A stretch of 53,089 bases of DNA, taken from assembly GCA_018052705.1 (NCBI GenBank), contig JAGPMW010000013.1, forward strand, positions 1 to 53,089. Direction: 5' to 3'. Of this stretch, positions 9,105 to 17,716 are shown in pieces. The stretch is from Selenomonas sp. (GTDB lineage: Bacteria; Bacillota; Negativicutes; Selenomonadales; Selenomonadaceae). Position 1 is the first letter of the stretch. Each line of letters begins with the position of its first letter. Below the pieces are notes generated by a model. It worked only from the letters and a program-made list of their open reading frames with translations. It made no database searches and had not been told where the DNA came from. The position numbers were made by a program, and so were the translations under genes.

Positions 9105-9371
9105 ATGTCTGAATTTGAAAAATACCAGCAGATATGCCGTGAAGCCGGCTGGACCGGTGTGGCACTGCTGGTTCTTGTTGTCTTCTGGCTGGTGGCTGGT
9201 TTTGGGCTGTCCGGAATTGAGGGCGAGGTCTTTGGGCTGCCAGTCTGGGCGCTCACGTCAAGTATCGGCGTGTGGCTTTTTGCGATTGTACTCGTGAAAC
9301 TCCTGCTGATGTTTGTCTTTAAGGATATGGATCTCAATGAGATGGATGAGGAGGCAAGGCAGCATGAGTAA
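9105..9371 (+). CDS. yhdT: YhdT-family small membrane protein (DUF997)
   Basis: An 88-residue protein with two hydrophobic helices (about 18-37 and 45-72) and charged ends (MSEFEKYQQICREAGW; DMDLNEMDEEARQHE). Length, topology and position directly before a PanF-type symporter match the YhdT family, which is thought to accompany PanF, although its exact role is not established. A GAAAGGGGAA ribosome binding site precedes the ATG. The last eight bases overlap the panF start, implying translational coupling. Confidence 0.85.
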   Translation: MSEFEKYQQICREAGWTGVALLVLVVFWLVAGFGLSGIEGEVFGLPVWALTSSIGVWLFAIVLVKLLLMFVFKDMDLNEMDEEARQHE

Positions 9372-10860
9372 TAGTGGTAATCTGTCGGCTTTGCTGCCGT
9401 TGCTGGTTTTTATGGCTGTTATGGTTGGCATTGGTTTTTATGTCCGGCAGGGGCAGTCCCGCGGTTTTTCCAATAATTTTGTGCAGCAGTATTTTATCGG
9501 CAATCATGATTTAGGCGGTTTCGTGTTGGCGATGACGACGGTTGCAACGTATAGTTCCGTGAGCTCTTTTGTTGGCGGCCCGGGTATGGCCTGGCAGATC
9601 GGCTTTGGCTGGATCTATATGGCAGTGGTTCAGGTCACAGCTATTTTCCTTGTGCTGGGTATATTCGGCAAAAGAGTAGCCTTGTTGTCACGCAAGTTTG
9701 ATGCGGTGACAGTAGTGGATATCATCCGTGAGCGCTTTCAGTCCGATGCCTTGGCGAGTATGGCAGCGTTCATCATCGTATTGTTCTTCTGCGCAACGAT
9801 GACAGCGCAGTTTGTCGGCGGGGCGAAGCTTTTTGCTACAGTCACAGGCTACAGTTATGAGATGGGGCTTCTTTTGTTTGGTCTGGTGGTTGTCATTTAT
9901 ACGACCATCGGCGGATTCCGGGCGGTTGCGCTCACTGATACCTGTTGTGCCATCATGATGATGATCGGCATTGTATTGCTGCTGTACTATGTGCTGCAGG
10001 CCGGTGGCGGCTATATGGCAATAATGAACAATATTCATGCGAATCATCCGGAGATGCTGGAGCCGTTCTCCGCTGGTCATATGCCAGCGGGCCTCTATCT
10101 CACGCAGTGGATACTGGTTGGCATCTGCACAATCGCACTGCCGCAGTCGGTGGTACGTGGCATCAGCTATAAGGATACCAGAAGTCTGCATCGGGCAATG
10201 CTGATTGGCACGGTGGTGGTCGGCTTTATGAATATCGGCATCAATTTTACGGGCATTCTCGCTCATGGTGTATTGACGGATTCGCTGCAGAGTTATGGCG
10301 GTGTCGACTATATCATTCCCAAGACCATCGCCATAGCAATGCCCCCCAGTCTGGTCGGGGTAGCCATTATTGGTCCATTGGCTGCTTCAATCTCGACAAT
10401 TTCCGGACTGCTGATCGTAGCTTCCTCAGCTATCATCAAGGATGTCTATCTTCATCATAAAAAGCAGCAGGGCTGTGAGGTGTCCAATCAGCGGCTGCGC
10501 TGCTTGTCGATGCTGGCAACGGCAGTCATCGGTGTAGTGGTCTTTTTTATAGCACTGACGCCGCCAAGCCTGATCTGGATTATCAATATGTTTGCGTTCG
10601 GCGGCCTCGAGACAGCCTTTTTCTGGACGCTTCTGCTCGGGCTGTTCTGGCGACGGGCCAACCGGCTCGGGGCACTTCTCTCGATGGGCGGTGGAACCAT
10701 TGCCTACTGCCTGACACAGAGTCTGGGATTCAAGGTCATGGGACTGCATCAGATAACTATCGGCATTACCGTCTCGCTGCTGTTCTTCCTGCTCGGGTCA
10801 TATCTTGGCAAGCCGCAGGATCAGGCGGTGCTGGATCTTTTCTTTCCCAAACGGAAATAA
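9364..10860 (+). CDS. panF: Sodium/pantothenate symporter
   Basis: A 498-residue member of the solute:sodium symporter family with about 13 hydrophobic segments. ATVATYSSVSSFVGGPGMAW near the N-terminus and the GGFRAVALTDTCCAIMM segment are typical of PanF. It probably imports pantothenate with sodium for coenzyme A synthesis; the substrate is inferred from similarity and from the upstream yhdT. The open frame extends to 9313, but AGGAGG at 9349-9354 lies nine bases before the ATG at 9364 and MSNSGNLSALLPLLV is a plausible membrane-protein start. A strong bidirectional terminator follows. Confidence 0.9.
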   Translation: MSNSGNLSALLPLLVFMAVMVGIGFYVRQGQSRGFSNNFVQQYFIGNHDLGGFVLAMTTVATYSSVSSFVGGPGMAWQIGFGWIYMAVVQVTAIFLVLGIFGKRVALLSRKFDAVTVVDIIRERFQSDALASMAAFIIVLFFCATMTAQFVGGAKLFATVTGYSYEMGLLLFGLVVVIYTTIGGFRAVALTDTCCAIMMMIGIVLLLYYVLQAGGGYMAIMNNIHANHPEMLEPFSAGHMPAGLYLTQWILVGICTIALPQSVVRGISYKDTRSLHRAMLIGTVVVGFMNIGINFTGILAHGVLTDSLQSYGGVDYIIPKTIAIAMPPSLVGVAIIGPLAASISTISGLLIVASSAIIKDVYLHHKKQQGCEVSNQRLRCLSMLATAVIGVVVFFIALTPPSLIWIINMFAFGGLETAFFWTLLLGLFWRRANRLGALLSMGGGTIAYCLTQSLGFKVMGLHQITIGITVSLLFFLLGSYLGKPQDQAVLDLFFPKRK

Positions 10861-10865
10861 ATAGC

Positions 10866-10922
10866 GCTATAACACAAATCTCCCGCCAGACTTAGTTTTT
10901 GGCGGGAGATTTGCGTTATAGC
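10866..10922. terminator. Bidirectional terminator between panF and azlD
   Basis: A 23-bp stem with one mismatch: 10866-10888 pairs with 10900-10922 around an 11-base loop. The core AAATCTCCCGCCA/TGGCGGGAGATTT is perfect. It lies between two converging transcripts. Confidence 0.85.
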
Positions 10923-10930
10923 CAAATAAA

Positions 10931-11239
10931 CTATATGAAGAAAAGTTCGGTAATGAATACGACAACGCAGCAGGCTGCCGATACTTTAAAAAGGCTCGCG
11001 CCGTACCAGGCAAGGCCAATGCCAGCAATGAGGGCCAGCGTGCCGGAAATCGGCGTCTGCGTAGCCTTGGTTATGGCCGGGAAGGTCATAACGGCCAATG
11101 TCACATAGGGAACATAGAACAGGAAGGAACGCAGAAAGCGGTTTTTGATTTGCTTGCGGATGAGTGTCAGCGGAACGATGCGGATCGCAATCGTTACGGC
11201 GCTCATGACCAGCAGATAGATGTATAGGTCATGATTCAT
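10931..11239 (-). CDS. azlD: AzlD-family branched-chain amino acid export subunit
   Basis: A 102-residue protein with four hydrophobic segments and the family motif TIAIRIVPLTLIRKQIKNRFLRSFLFYVPYVTLAVMTFP near its N-terminus. AzlD proteins pair with the larger AzlC subunit to export branched-chain amino acids or analogues. Its ATG overlaps the azlC stop codon by four bases (11236-11239), indicating coupled translation. It is the distal gene of the pair and faces panF across a shared terminator. Confidence 0.9.
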   Translation of the reverse strand: MNHDLYIYLLVMSAVTIAIRIVPLTLIRKQIKNRFLRSFLFYVPYVTLAVMTFPAITKATQTPISGTLALIAGIGLAWYGASLFKVSAACCVVVFITELFFI

Positions 11240-11976
11240 ACGGAGTTCTCCTTATCCTTGAGTGGAAACAGCATCGCGCCGATGCCGGCGATGAGCAAGG
11301 TCAGGATGATGGTGCGGGTGCCGGCCGATAGTTCCATGAGGTATGGCAGATGTTCGCAGCTGAAGCTCAGGGCGAAACTTGCCAGTACCAGGACGCCAAC
11401 GACCCGGTTGTCCCGAGCGGTTGGGATGATCACCCAGAGGAACATGCCAAAAAGAGCGACGCTCAGGGCACTGACGGCCTGATGCGGCAGCAGGTTGCCG
11501 GCTATGACGCCGAGTGCCGTCCCTATCGACCAGCCCGGCAAGGCGACGGACATGGCCCCGTAGTTGTAGAAGGGGTTTAAGGGCCCTTTACGGGCGATCG
11601 TGATGCCAAAAATTTCGTCTGTTACATCGAATCCGACCAGAAGGCGATGCAGCAGCGGGGTGTCTGAGGAGAATTTCTGGCTGACCACACAGCTCATGAG
11701 CATATAGCGGGCATTGGCAACAAGCGTGATGAGGGCGAGCTCGAGATAGGGGGCGTCACCAGCAATAACGGTAAAAGCCGCGTATTCGCCTGCAGAGGCA
11801 TTGTTGAAGAAACTGGCGAGAAATCCCTGTACCGGATCGAGCCCTGCATTGCGGGCTGCGATACCGAGTGTGAAGGAAACGACGAAATAGCCCAAAGCAA
11901 TCGGGATGCCGTCATGGATGCCTTCGAAGAATACGTCCCGGCGGGACTTCACGAGAGCCGGCTGGATAGTGGTCAA
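11236..11976 (-). CDS. azlC: AzlC-family branched-chain amino acid export subunit
   Basis: A 246-residue membrane protein. FFEGIHDGIPIALGYFVVSFTLGIAARNAGLDP and FFNNASAGEYAAFTVI are typical AzlC signatures, and LVANARYMLMSCVVSQKF is the conserved central part. With AzlD it forms an inner-membrane exporter of branched-chain amino acids; the substrate here is inferred. The start codon is TTG at 11976, with an AAGAAGG site about eight bases upstream and no better ATG. No dedicated regulator gene lies beside it. Confidence 0.9.
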   Translation of the reverse strand: MTTIQPALVKSRRDVFFEGIHDGIPIALGYFVVSFTLGIAARNAGLDPVQGFLASFFNNASAGEYAAFTVIAGDAPYLELALITLVANARYMLMSCVVSQKFSSDTPLLHRLLVGFDVTDEIFGITIARKGPLNPFYNYGAMSVALPGWSIGTALGVIAGNLLPHQAVSALSVALFGMFLWVIIPTARDNRVVGVLVLASFALSFSCEHLPYLMELSAGTRTIILTLLIAGIGAMLFPLKDKENSV

Positions 11977-12050
11977 AACAAGGCCTTCTTTCTAGAATGG
12001 TATGTGACTACTATTTTATGTTGGAACAGGTTTTTTGTAAAGGTGTAAAT

Positions 12051-12084
12051 AAAAAGCAGGCCGGTTTCAGAGAAGCCGGCCTGC
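12051..12084 (-). terminator. Terminator of the alanine symporter gene
   Basis: GCAGGCCGG (12056-12064) pairs perfectly with CCGGCCTGC (12076-12084). On the minus strand the stem is followed by five Ts (12055-12051), just after the stop codon of the symporter. Confidence 0.8.
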
Positions 12085-12095
12085 CAGAGGTCTTG

Positions 12096-13478
12096 TTATT
12101 CAGTTACGGCAGAATGATCGTCGGCCTCGTCATCCGTTTCGGTCTGGTGGCTGAGATAGAGTTTTGTCTCAGCTACGACAACGCCGGAGAGGGCAATGAG
12201 TGCAATAAGGTTCGGGATTGCCATGAGACCATTCACGATATCTGCGAGAATCCAGATGGCTTCGAGCTTCAGGAAAGCACCAGAGGCAATCAGCAGGATG
12301 AAGATGATGCGGTAGGGCATGACGCCTTTGCTGCCTGTCAGATAAATGCAGGCGCGCTCACCATAGTAGTTCCAGCCGAGAATGGTGGTAAAGGCGAAAA
12401 GCACAAGAGCAATTGTCAGCAGCTGGCTGCCGATGGAGCCATAGGCAGTTACGAAGGCTGCATTCGTCATAGCAGCACCGGCAACATCACTCTGCCAGGC
12501 ACCTGTCAGAACAAGTGCCAGACCGGTCATCGTGCAGATGATGATGGTGTCGATGAACGTGCCTGTCATCGAGATGAGGCCCTGTTCGGCCGGATATTTT
12601 GTCTTGGCAGCAGCGGCGGCAATCGGTGCTGATCCGAGTCCGGATTCATTGGAGAAGACGCCACGGGCAATACCATTCTGCATTGCCATCATGATGGTAG
12701 AGCCTGCAAAACCGCCGGCGGCGGCTGTGCCAGTAAAGGCACTTTCAAGGATCAGGCCGACTGCTGCTGGGATTGCCTCAAGATTCATAAGGATCAGGCC
12801 CAGGCTGATGACGATGTAGAGGACAGCCATGAACGGGATGACCTTGGAGGATACTTTTGCTATGCTTTGCAGGCCGCCGAGCGTGATAGCGGCAATGAGG
12901 ATAGTCAGAACGATATCGGTGACGATTTTTGATACGCCAAAGGAGATCTCGACGCTGTCGACGATGGCATTGACCTGCGGGAAAGTTCCGATACCGAGAT
13001 AGGCGACGAGTACCGTGGCAACGGCAAAGAACGTTGCGAGCGGCTTATATTTTTCGCCCATGCCATTGCGGATGTAGAACATCGGACCACCGGCAATTTC
13101 GCCCTTTTCGTCGACTGAACGATATTTGACAGCCAACAGGCCTTCGGCATATTTCGTCGCCATGCCAAAGAAAGCTGCCATCCACATCCAGAATATTGCC
13201 CCAGGGCCGCCGACTTTAACAGCCGTTGCGACACCAACAATATTGCCGGTGCCGACCGTAGCAGCAAGAGCGACACAGAGAGCCTTGAAGCTTGAGACAT
13301 CGCCTTCGCCCTTATTCTCGGCGCAGAAAATCAGCTTGAGTGCTTTGGGAAGGCGGAAAACCTGCAGCATACGCAGCCGGATGGTCAGGAAGATGCCAGT
13401 TCCGACCAGCAGCGTGATGAGCGGCGGTCCCCACATGAAGGAGTCAATGGCGTTTAGTGAAGAAATAAATAGATCCAT
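12096..13478 (-). CDS. Sodium:alanine/glycine symporter (AGCS family)
   Basis: A 460-residue inner-membrane symporter. GTGNIVGVATAVKVGGPGAIFWMWMAAFFGMATKYAE is the AGCS signature region and FSNESGLGSAPIAAAAA is the second conserved block; about eleven hydrophobic segments are visible. AGCS proteins (AlsT, DagA, GlyP) import alanine or glycine with sodium or protons, and which of these applies cannot be told here. A GGAGGAC ribosome binding site lies before the ATG. The leader holds no glycine riboswitch that I can recognise. The gene is transcribed alone and ends at a good terminator. Confidence 0.92.
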   Translation of the reverse strand: MDLFISSLNAIDSFMWGPPLITLLVGTGIFLTIRLRMLQVFRLPKALKLIFCAENKGEGDVSSFKALCVALAATVGTGNIVGVATAVKVGGPGAIFWMWMAAFFGMATKYAEGLLAVKYRSVDEKGEIAGGPMFYIRNGMGEKYKPLATFFAVATVLVAYLGIGTFPQVNAIVDSVEISFGVSKIVTDIVLTILIAAITLGGLQSIAKVSSKVIPFMAVLYIVISLGLILMNLEAIPAAVGLILESAFTGTAAAGGFAGSTIMMAMQNGIARGVFSNESGLGSAPIAAAAAKTKYPAEQGLISMTGTFIDTIIICTMTGLALVLTGAWQSDVAGAAMTNAAFVTAYGSIGSQLLTIALVLFAFTTILGWNYYGERACIYLTGSKGVMPYRIIFILLIASGAFLKLEAIWILADIVNGLMAIPNLIALIALSGVVVAETKLYLSHQTETDDEADDHSAVTE

Positions 13479-13600
13479 GGATAAGTGTCCTCCTTAAAAC
13501 GAATAAAACAAGATAAGTCCATTGATAAAGGACAATAGTATGCTAAGTGAATAAATAATATAATAACATACTTGTGGACATTTGTCTTGCTTTTACGCAA

Positions 13601-13647
13601 AAAACTTCCAGATATTCCCATATTTATTGGTAATATCTGGAAGTTTT
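13601..13647. terminator. Terminator downstream of the MutS-like gene
   Basis: A perfect 16-bp stem (13601-13616 with 13632-13647) with a 15-base loop, beginning with AAAA and ending with TTTT so that it can work in either direction. It lies just after the stop of the minus-strand MutS-like gene. Confidence 0.85.
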
Positions 13648-13663
13648 CGTGTTTTGACCGTAG

Positions 13664-15463
13664 TTATTCGTCTATGGTATTGTTATCTGTCATAATGCCT
13701 GCCATCTGCAACAGGTAACGCGCATTTGTTGTATGGCAGCGGCCGGGTTTCAGTGTATAGTCAAACCGGATCTCGTTGTCTTCATAGAATTCTTCAAAGT
13801 GGAAGTTGGTAACGGGGATACCATTGGGGGATTGTAGATCACAGAGTTCAAAGTCGTGTGTCGTGACAATCGTGACAGCCCAGGGCAGGGTGAGATGTCG
13901 AATGGCTTCCTGTGCTCCGACGATGCGGTCAGCAGAGTTAGTACCCTTGAAAATCTCGTCGATACAGATGAGCATGGGAATTTTTTTGCGGCTGAATTCT
14001 ACCATCTGTTTGATGCGCAGTAGTTCGGCATAGAAGGTGGAGATGCCGTGTGCCATGTCATCATTGACCTGAATGGAGGTGAAGATGTGCAGTGGTGTCA
14101 GCGCAAACTGTCTGGCACAGACGGGAGCACCAGCATAGGCCAGGATCGCAGAGCTGGCAAGGGTGCGAATGTAGGTGGTTTTGCCCGACATGTTGGAGCC
14201 GGTGATAATCCGTGACTCGGCTGAAAGAGTTGTGTCGTTGGCAATGGCACTGGCTTCAGGAATGAGCAGAGAGGTCAGCTTTTGTGCGTTTAGTTTCGGC
14301 GGACCATCGAGAATTTGAGGGAAGCAGCAGATCTGGCGGGTATGGCCGATGACCGTCAGCGATAGCAGGACTTCTACCTCGGACCAGATGTCAATCCATT
14401 CCCGGAGGTTTTCAGCGGCGCGCTCCTGCCAGTGAATGAAGGGAACAACGCAGTGAACGTCCCAAAGTGCAAGGGTGTTGGCCGTGAAGAAGAAGAAGAT
14501 ATTGTGGCGCTGGCTCACGCGTTCTGTGAGGCGAGCCAGCTGGTGCAGGCTTTGGGCAGCCTGACCCGCCTGAAGGCGTTGCTGCAGGCCTATCATAGTG
14601 GTCTCAGTGAAATCTGCCTGTTCGAGTATGGCAAATAAAGCCTCATAGTGGTACAGCTCATGGCTTAGTGTGTCAAGTGGCGCGAGAATAGACTGGGTGC
14701 GGCGGAAAAAAATCATTGTGAGGGCAAATTGCAGGCTGGCCAGCAGTCCGGGGATGGACCAGTTTAATTGATCGATACTGGCGAGCAACAGGCTGACGAG
14801 GAGCAGGATAGATAGTAGTCCGGCAGAACGCTGCAGACCGTGGCTTAGATGCTGATAGACGTCGTGTTGTTCCAGCCTGGTGATGAGTGCTGTTGTGTCG
14901 TGATGATCTGGCAGCAGCCGGGCCTGAGCCTCGAGATCCATACAGAGCCGGGGCTGTGCGAGCAAGTCTTTGACGCCGAGCTGTCGCGCCTCTATTTTTG
15001 TTCTGGCAGGAGGAACCGGCGAGAGTGCCTGTGCCAGCCTTTCTCGGCCGCGGCTGGTGCGCGCAGCGCAGAGATACTGGTAGAGTGAAGCGGGCCCGAA
15101 GATGTGCAGGTCAATTTGCTGTGGGCGGTCTTTCTGCAGATAACGGGTACCGTTCTCCGGTGAATCATGCCATTGATCACTGAAGCGGTCGAGGTAGGAC
15201 GTAATGACGGCCAGGTGGCTGTGCAGCAGGCGCTGCGTCTCTCGCAGCTGGCGATGGCGGTGCACAATGCTGATAAACAGCAGCAGCAGGCCAATTCCGA
15301 GCAGGTTCGCAACGGGATGCCCGTCGTAGCCGGCTGCGAAGGCAAAGATCAGACCCAGAAAAGAAGTTGTGCGCAGGGCAGTATAGCGGTTACTCTGTTG
15401 TCGTAGTTCGTTGCCGCGGGCAATGTCAGCCGCACGGAGTTCTTCATATGATTGTTGGTTCAT
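13664..15463 (-). CDS. Membrane-anchored MutS-family ATPase
   Basis: A protein of about 599 residues with only the C-terminal ATPase part of MutS. Walker A is ITGSNMSGKTTYIRT, Walker B is MLICIDEIFKGTNSADR, and TIVTTHDFELCDL supplies the switch His. There is no MutS mismatch-recognition domain. Instead the N-terminus has two hydrophobic helices (about 30-65) and the middle two more (about 215-255), so the protein is probably tethered to the inner membrane by its N-terminal half. Such proteins are widespread and usually annotated as MutS-family, but their function is not established. GAGG nine bases upstream supports the ATG at 15463 rather than 15478. Confidence 0.82.
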   Translation of the reverse strand: MNQQSYEELRAADIARGNELRQQSNRYTALRTTSFLGLIFAFAAGYDGHPVANLLGIGLLLLFISIVHRHRQLRETQRLLHSHLAVITSYLDRFSDQWHDSPENGTRYLQKDRPQQIDLHIFGPASLYQYLCAARTSRGRERLAQALSPVPPARTKIEARQLGVKDLLAQPRLCMDLEAQARLLPDHHDTTALITRLEQHDVYQHLSHGLQRSAGLLSILLLVSLLLASIDQLNWSIPGLLASLQFALTMIFFRRTQSILAPLDTLSHELYHYEALFAILEQADFTETTMIGLQQRLQAGQAAQSLHQLARLTERVSQRHNIFFFFTANTLALWDVHCVVPFIHWQERAAENLREWIDIWSEVEVLLSLTVIGHTRQICCFPQILDGPPKLNAQKLTSLLIPEASAIANDTTLSAESRIITGSNMSGKTTYIRTLASSAILAYAGAPVCARQFALTPLHIFTSIQVNDDMAHGISTFYAELLRIKQMVEFSRKKIPMLICIDEIFKGTNSADRIVGAQEAIRHLTLPWAVTIVTTHDFELCDLQSPNGIPVTNFHFEEFYEDNEIRFDYTLKPGRCHTTNARYLLQMAGIMTDNNTIDE

Positions 15464-15654
15464 AAGCGTTTTCCTCATAGTTGTTGAATGTGCTTCTATT
15501 ATAACATGACAAGGTGAATCGAGACTGGATATGCAGCAACAAACAGGAATTTGCAGGAATAAGACCGCCGTGGGGCTCGATGCAGCTAGGAGACGGTTTT
15601 CCCATTTGTTGGAGGATTATTGCGAGAATGTTTTGCGATTGGCTTTAAGTTTGT

Positions 15655-15660
15655 TATAAT
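15655..15660 (+). promoter_or_regulatory. -10 box of the small-protein gene at 15681
   Basis: TATAAT lies 21 bases upstream of the start codon. A TTGCGA box at 15633-15638, 16 bases away, could be the -35 element. Confidence 0.55.
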
Positions 15661-15680
15661 AAAAGCATTGGAGGTAGGGA

Positions 15681-15842
15681 ATGGACAAGAAAGAAGAAGC
15701 GATGGTCCGGCTGCAGGCCAGTATTGACCGGATCAATCAGCGGCTGCCGATTGATTCTAATGATCTGGACTATGAGACCCATCTCAGACAGAAGCGGCAG
15801 CTGCAGCAGATACTGGACCGCATGAAGAGCCGTCAGAAGTAG
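15681..15842 (+). CDS. Small charged protein, 53 residues
   Basis: The ORF encodes MDKKEEAMVRLQASIDRIN and continues to MKSRQK. It is rich in Lys, Arg, Glu and Gln and has the pattern of a helical hairpin or coiled coil: two amphipathic helices around a LPIDSNDLDYET turn. A very strong GGAGGTAGGGA ribosome binding site and a -10 box upstream support expression. No signal peptide or membrane segment is present. I do not recognise the family. It is followed 94 bases later by another unknown gene on the same strand. Confidence 0.65.
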   Translation: MDKKEEAMVRLQASIDRINQRLPIDSNDLDYETHLRQKRQLQQILDRMKSRQK

Positions 15843-15936
15843 ACGTTGCATATTCTCAGTGTATTTTCATCTAGGCTTGCTACAATATAAACATCAAAAG
15901 GTCAAATGATTTGACGCGAAGGAAAGGATGACATAT

Positions 15937-16215
15937 ATGTCTCAGCGAATGACAATGGATGAGGTTCTTAAACAGTATGGTGTACCTCAGGTGAAACTGG
16001 ATATTCATGCGACCCGCAGCGAGCTATTGAAGCTCCGGGAGAAACTCATGGCAATCCGCGATCTTTCCAATGGGAAAGAGCAGGGATATCTTGATATCGA
16101 CTGCAAACTCTATATCGATGTAGATGATATTGACCGGTATCTGTCCGGAGAACTGGACACGGTTGGTGAAATCTATGCCTTCCCAGAAGATATCAAATCC
16201 TATAAAGAAGAATAA
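15937..16215 (+). CDS. Hypothetical protein, 92 residues
   Basis: A soluble acidic protein starting MSQRMTMDEVLKQYGVPQVKLDI. The first half is helical (RSELLKLREKLMAI) and the second contains alternating hydrophobic and acidic positions (YLDIDCKLYIDVDDIDRYL), suggestive of a small mixed fold. I cannot assign a family. The frame opens at 15928, but the AAGGAAAGG site touches that ATG and is about nine bases from the ATG at 15937, which I prefer. The next gene starts about 30 bases downstream, so the two are probably cotranscribed. Confidence 0.7.
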   Translation: MSQRMTMDEVLKQYGVPQVKLDIHATRSELLKLREKLMAIRDLSNGKEQGYLDIDCKLYIDVDDIDRYLSGELDTVGEIYAFPEDIKSYKEE

Positions 16216-16247
16216 TTGATTCCGTGCGAAAAGGAGTATTGAAATCT

Positions 16248-16928
16248 ATGAAAATGAAGAAATTATTATCGGCAATGATGGTTGGTGCCATGGTCATGAC
16301 CGCTGTACCGGTGGTCTCAGTGACTGCAATGAGTACGGCTTATGCGGCCAAAGGCGGCGCCAAGCTGGGCGGGAGTATGAAAGCTCCGGCAGCAGCACCG
16401 AAGGCAGCGGCTCCTAGTACCAGCAGCAATAGCAAATCGGTATCGGGGAATGGCGACGGGTACAAGCCATCGAAGGATGCCAAGAGTCTAGAGAAAGATG
16501 CACCGGCTGCAAGCAGCAAGGCCGGTACGGCCAGTAATGCAGCCAATACGCAGAGCGGCAGCCGGTGGGGGTCTGCTTTGCGTAATATTGGTCTCTTTGC
16601 CGGTGGTATGTTCCTGGGCTCAATGTTGTCTGGTTTGTTTGGCGGCATGGGCGGAGGTATGATGGGCGATATCATGGGCCTTATCATGAATGTTCTGATG
16701 CTTGGCGTAGCCTTTATGGTAGTCCGCTGGCTGTGGAATAAATTCCGCAATCGTGGCAGCCGGGATCAGAATGTTTATCGTTCGCAGGCACAGGATCTGA
16801 GCTCACGTCAGTCACCTGTTGATGTCACGCCGCGTCAGGAAACGCAGCGGATGGAGATACACGATATCAAGGCCCCGGTGGATGGCTATGAGGCGAAGTC
16901 TGAGGCCGATAAATACAGGAACCGCTGA
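16248..16928 (+). CDS. Exported Ser/Ala- and Gly/Met-rich membrane protein (Tim44-like N-terminus)
   Basis: About 226 residues. A signal peptide (MKMKKLLSAMMVGAMVM, cleavage near AYAA) is followed by a low-complexity Ala/Ser/Pro/Lys stretch (about 30-105). Next is a Gly/Met-rich hydrophobic segment (GLFAGGMFLGSMLSGLFGGMGGGMMG) and a second membrane helix (VLMLGVAFMVVRWLW) ending in basic residues. The layout resembles the N-terminal half of bacterial Tim44-domain proteins, but the C-terminal Tim44 domain is missing and a short polar tail takes its place. An in-frame GTG at 16224 has no ribosome binding site; the ATG at 16248 follows AAGGAG by twelve bases. Function is unknown. Confidence 0.72.
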   Translation: MKMKKLLSAMMVGAMVMTAVPVVSVTAMSTAYAAKGGAKLGGSMKAPAAAPKAAAPSTSSNSKSVSGNGDGYKPSKDAKSLEKDAPAASSKAGTASNAANTQSGSRWGSALRNIGLFAGGMFLGSMLSGLFGGMGGGMMGDIMGLIMNVLMLGVAFMVVRWLWNKFRNRGSRDQNVYRSQAQDLSSRQSPVDVTPRQETQRMEIHDIKAPVDGYEAKSEADKYRNR

Positions 16929-16955
16929 TAAAAGAAGAGCAAGAGGTAGATACTG

Positions 16956-17609
16956 ATGAAACAGACGACATGGAAAAAAATTGATGATTTGCTTGACCGG
17001 TATCCGGTGCTTTCAGTCTGTAAGGATGACTTACGGGCGGCTGTAGAGGCCATTTGTGAGAGTTATCGGAGCGGGCATAAACTTATTGCCTGTGGCAATG
17101 GTGGCAGTGCTTCAGATGCAGAGCACATAGTCGGGGAACTGATGAAAGGGTTTCTGCTGCCACGCAAGCTTGACGCAGCCATAGAGGCCAAGATGAAAGA
17201 GGTCTGCCCGGATGAAGCGGACTATTTCATGGAAAATCTGCAGGGGACGCTGCCTGCACTGTCGCTCGTCAATCAGGTCGCTCTCAATACGGCGTTTGCC
17301 AACGATCAGGCTCCAGATCTGTCTTTTGCGCAGCAGCTGCTTGGTATGGGGGATCAGGGCGATGTACTGCTGGCTATATCGACTTCTGGAAATTCCACTA
17401 ATGTCATTTATGCGCTGCAGATGGCCAAGGTCAAGGGGGTCAAGACGATTGCTCTCACGGGCAAATCTGGTGGCAGGATCAAATCGCGGGCATTGGCAGA
17501 TACCTGTATCTGTGTGCCGGATGACGAGACATACTGTATCCAGGAACTGCATTTGCCAGTTTATCATATGCTTTGCATCGCTGCTGAGAATGAGTTCTTT
17601 AGCGATTGA
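16956..17609 (+). CDS. SIS-domain isomerase, GmhA-like (sedoheptulose 7-phosphate isomerase)
   Basis: A 217-residue cytoplasmic protein. ACGNGGSASDAEHIVGELMKGF is the GmhA phosphate-binding and catalytic block, LAISTSGNSTNVIYAL is the second SIS loop, and CIQELHLPVYHMLC carries the C-terminal Glu and His expected in the active site. GmhA converts sedoheptulose 7-phosphate to D-glycero-D-manno-heptose 7-phosphate for the LPS inner core. The family also includes DiaA and other SIS proteins, so the substrate is not certain. It fits a diderm cell, and a phosphohexomutase follows beyond a terminator. Confidence 0.85.
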   Translation: MKQTTWKKIDDLLDRYPVLSVCKDDLRAAVEAICESYRSGHKLIACGNGGSASDAEHIVGELMKGFLLPRKLDAAIEAKMKEVCPDEADYFMENLQGTLPALSLVNQVALNTAFANDQAPDLSFAQQLLGMGDQGDVLLAISTSGNSTNVIYALQMAKVKGVKTIALTGKSGGRIKSRALADTCICVPDDETYCIQELHLPVYHMLCIAAENEFFSD

Positions 17610-17623
17610 TTGACAAGTATTGG

Positions 17624-17660
17624 AAGGCTTTTTTCTTCAAAGGAAGGAAAAAGCCTTTTT
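17624..17660 (+). terminator. Intrinsic terminator after the GmhA-like gene
   Basis: AAGGCT plus T-run (17624-17635) pairs with GAAAAAGCCTT (17647-17657), with one bulged base, followed by more Ts. Confidence 0.8.
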
Positions 17661-17716
17661 CATAGGGAATCTAATAAAGAGTTAAATTCACGAAAAATTG
17701 CTGAGGGGGCATAATA

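Noticed and set aside
13479..13600. Possible glycine riboswitch before the alanine/glycine symporter
   Set aside because: No glycine aptamer core or tandem structure is visible; the sequence is plain AT-rich.
15541..15620. GC-rich stretch between the MutS-like gene and the small protein, considered as a small RNA or terminator
   Set aside because: Only a short CCGT/ACGG pairing with a long loop could be found; too weak to call.
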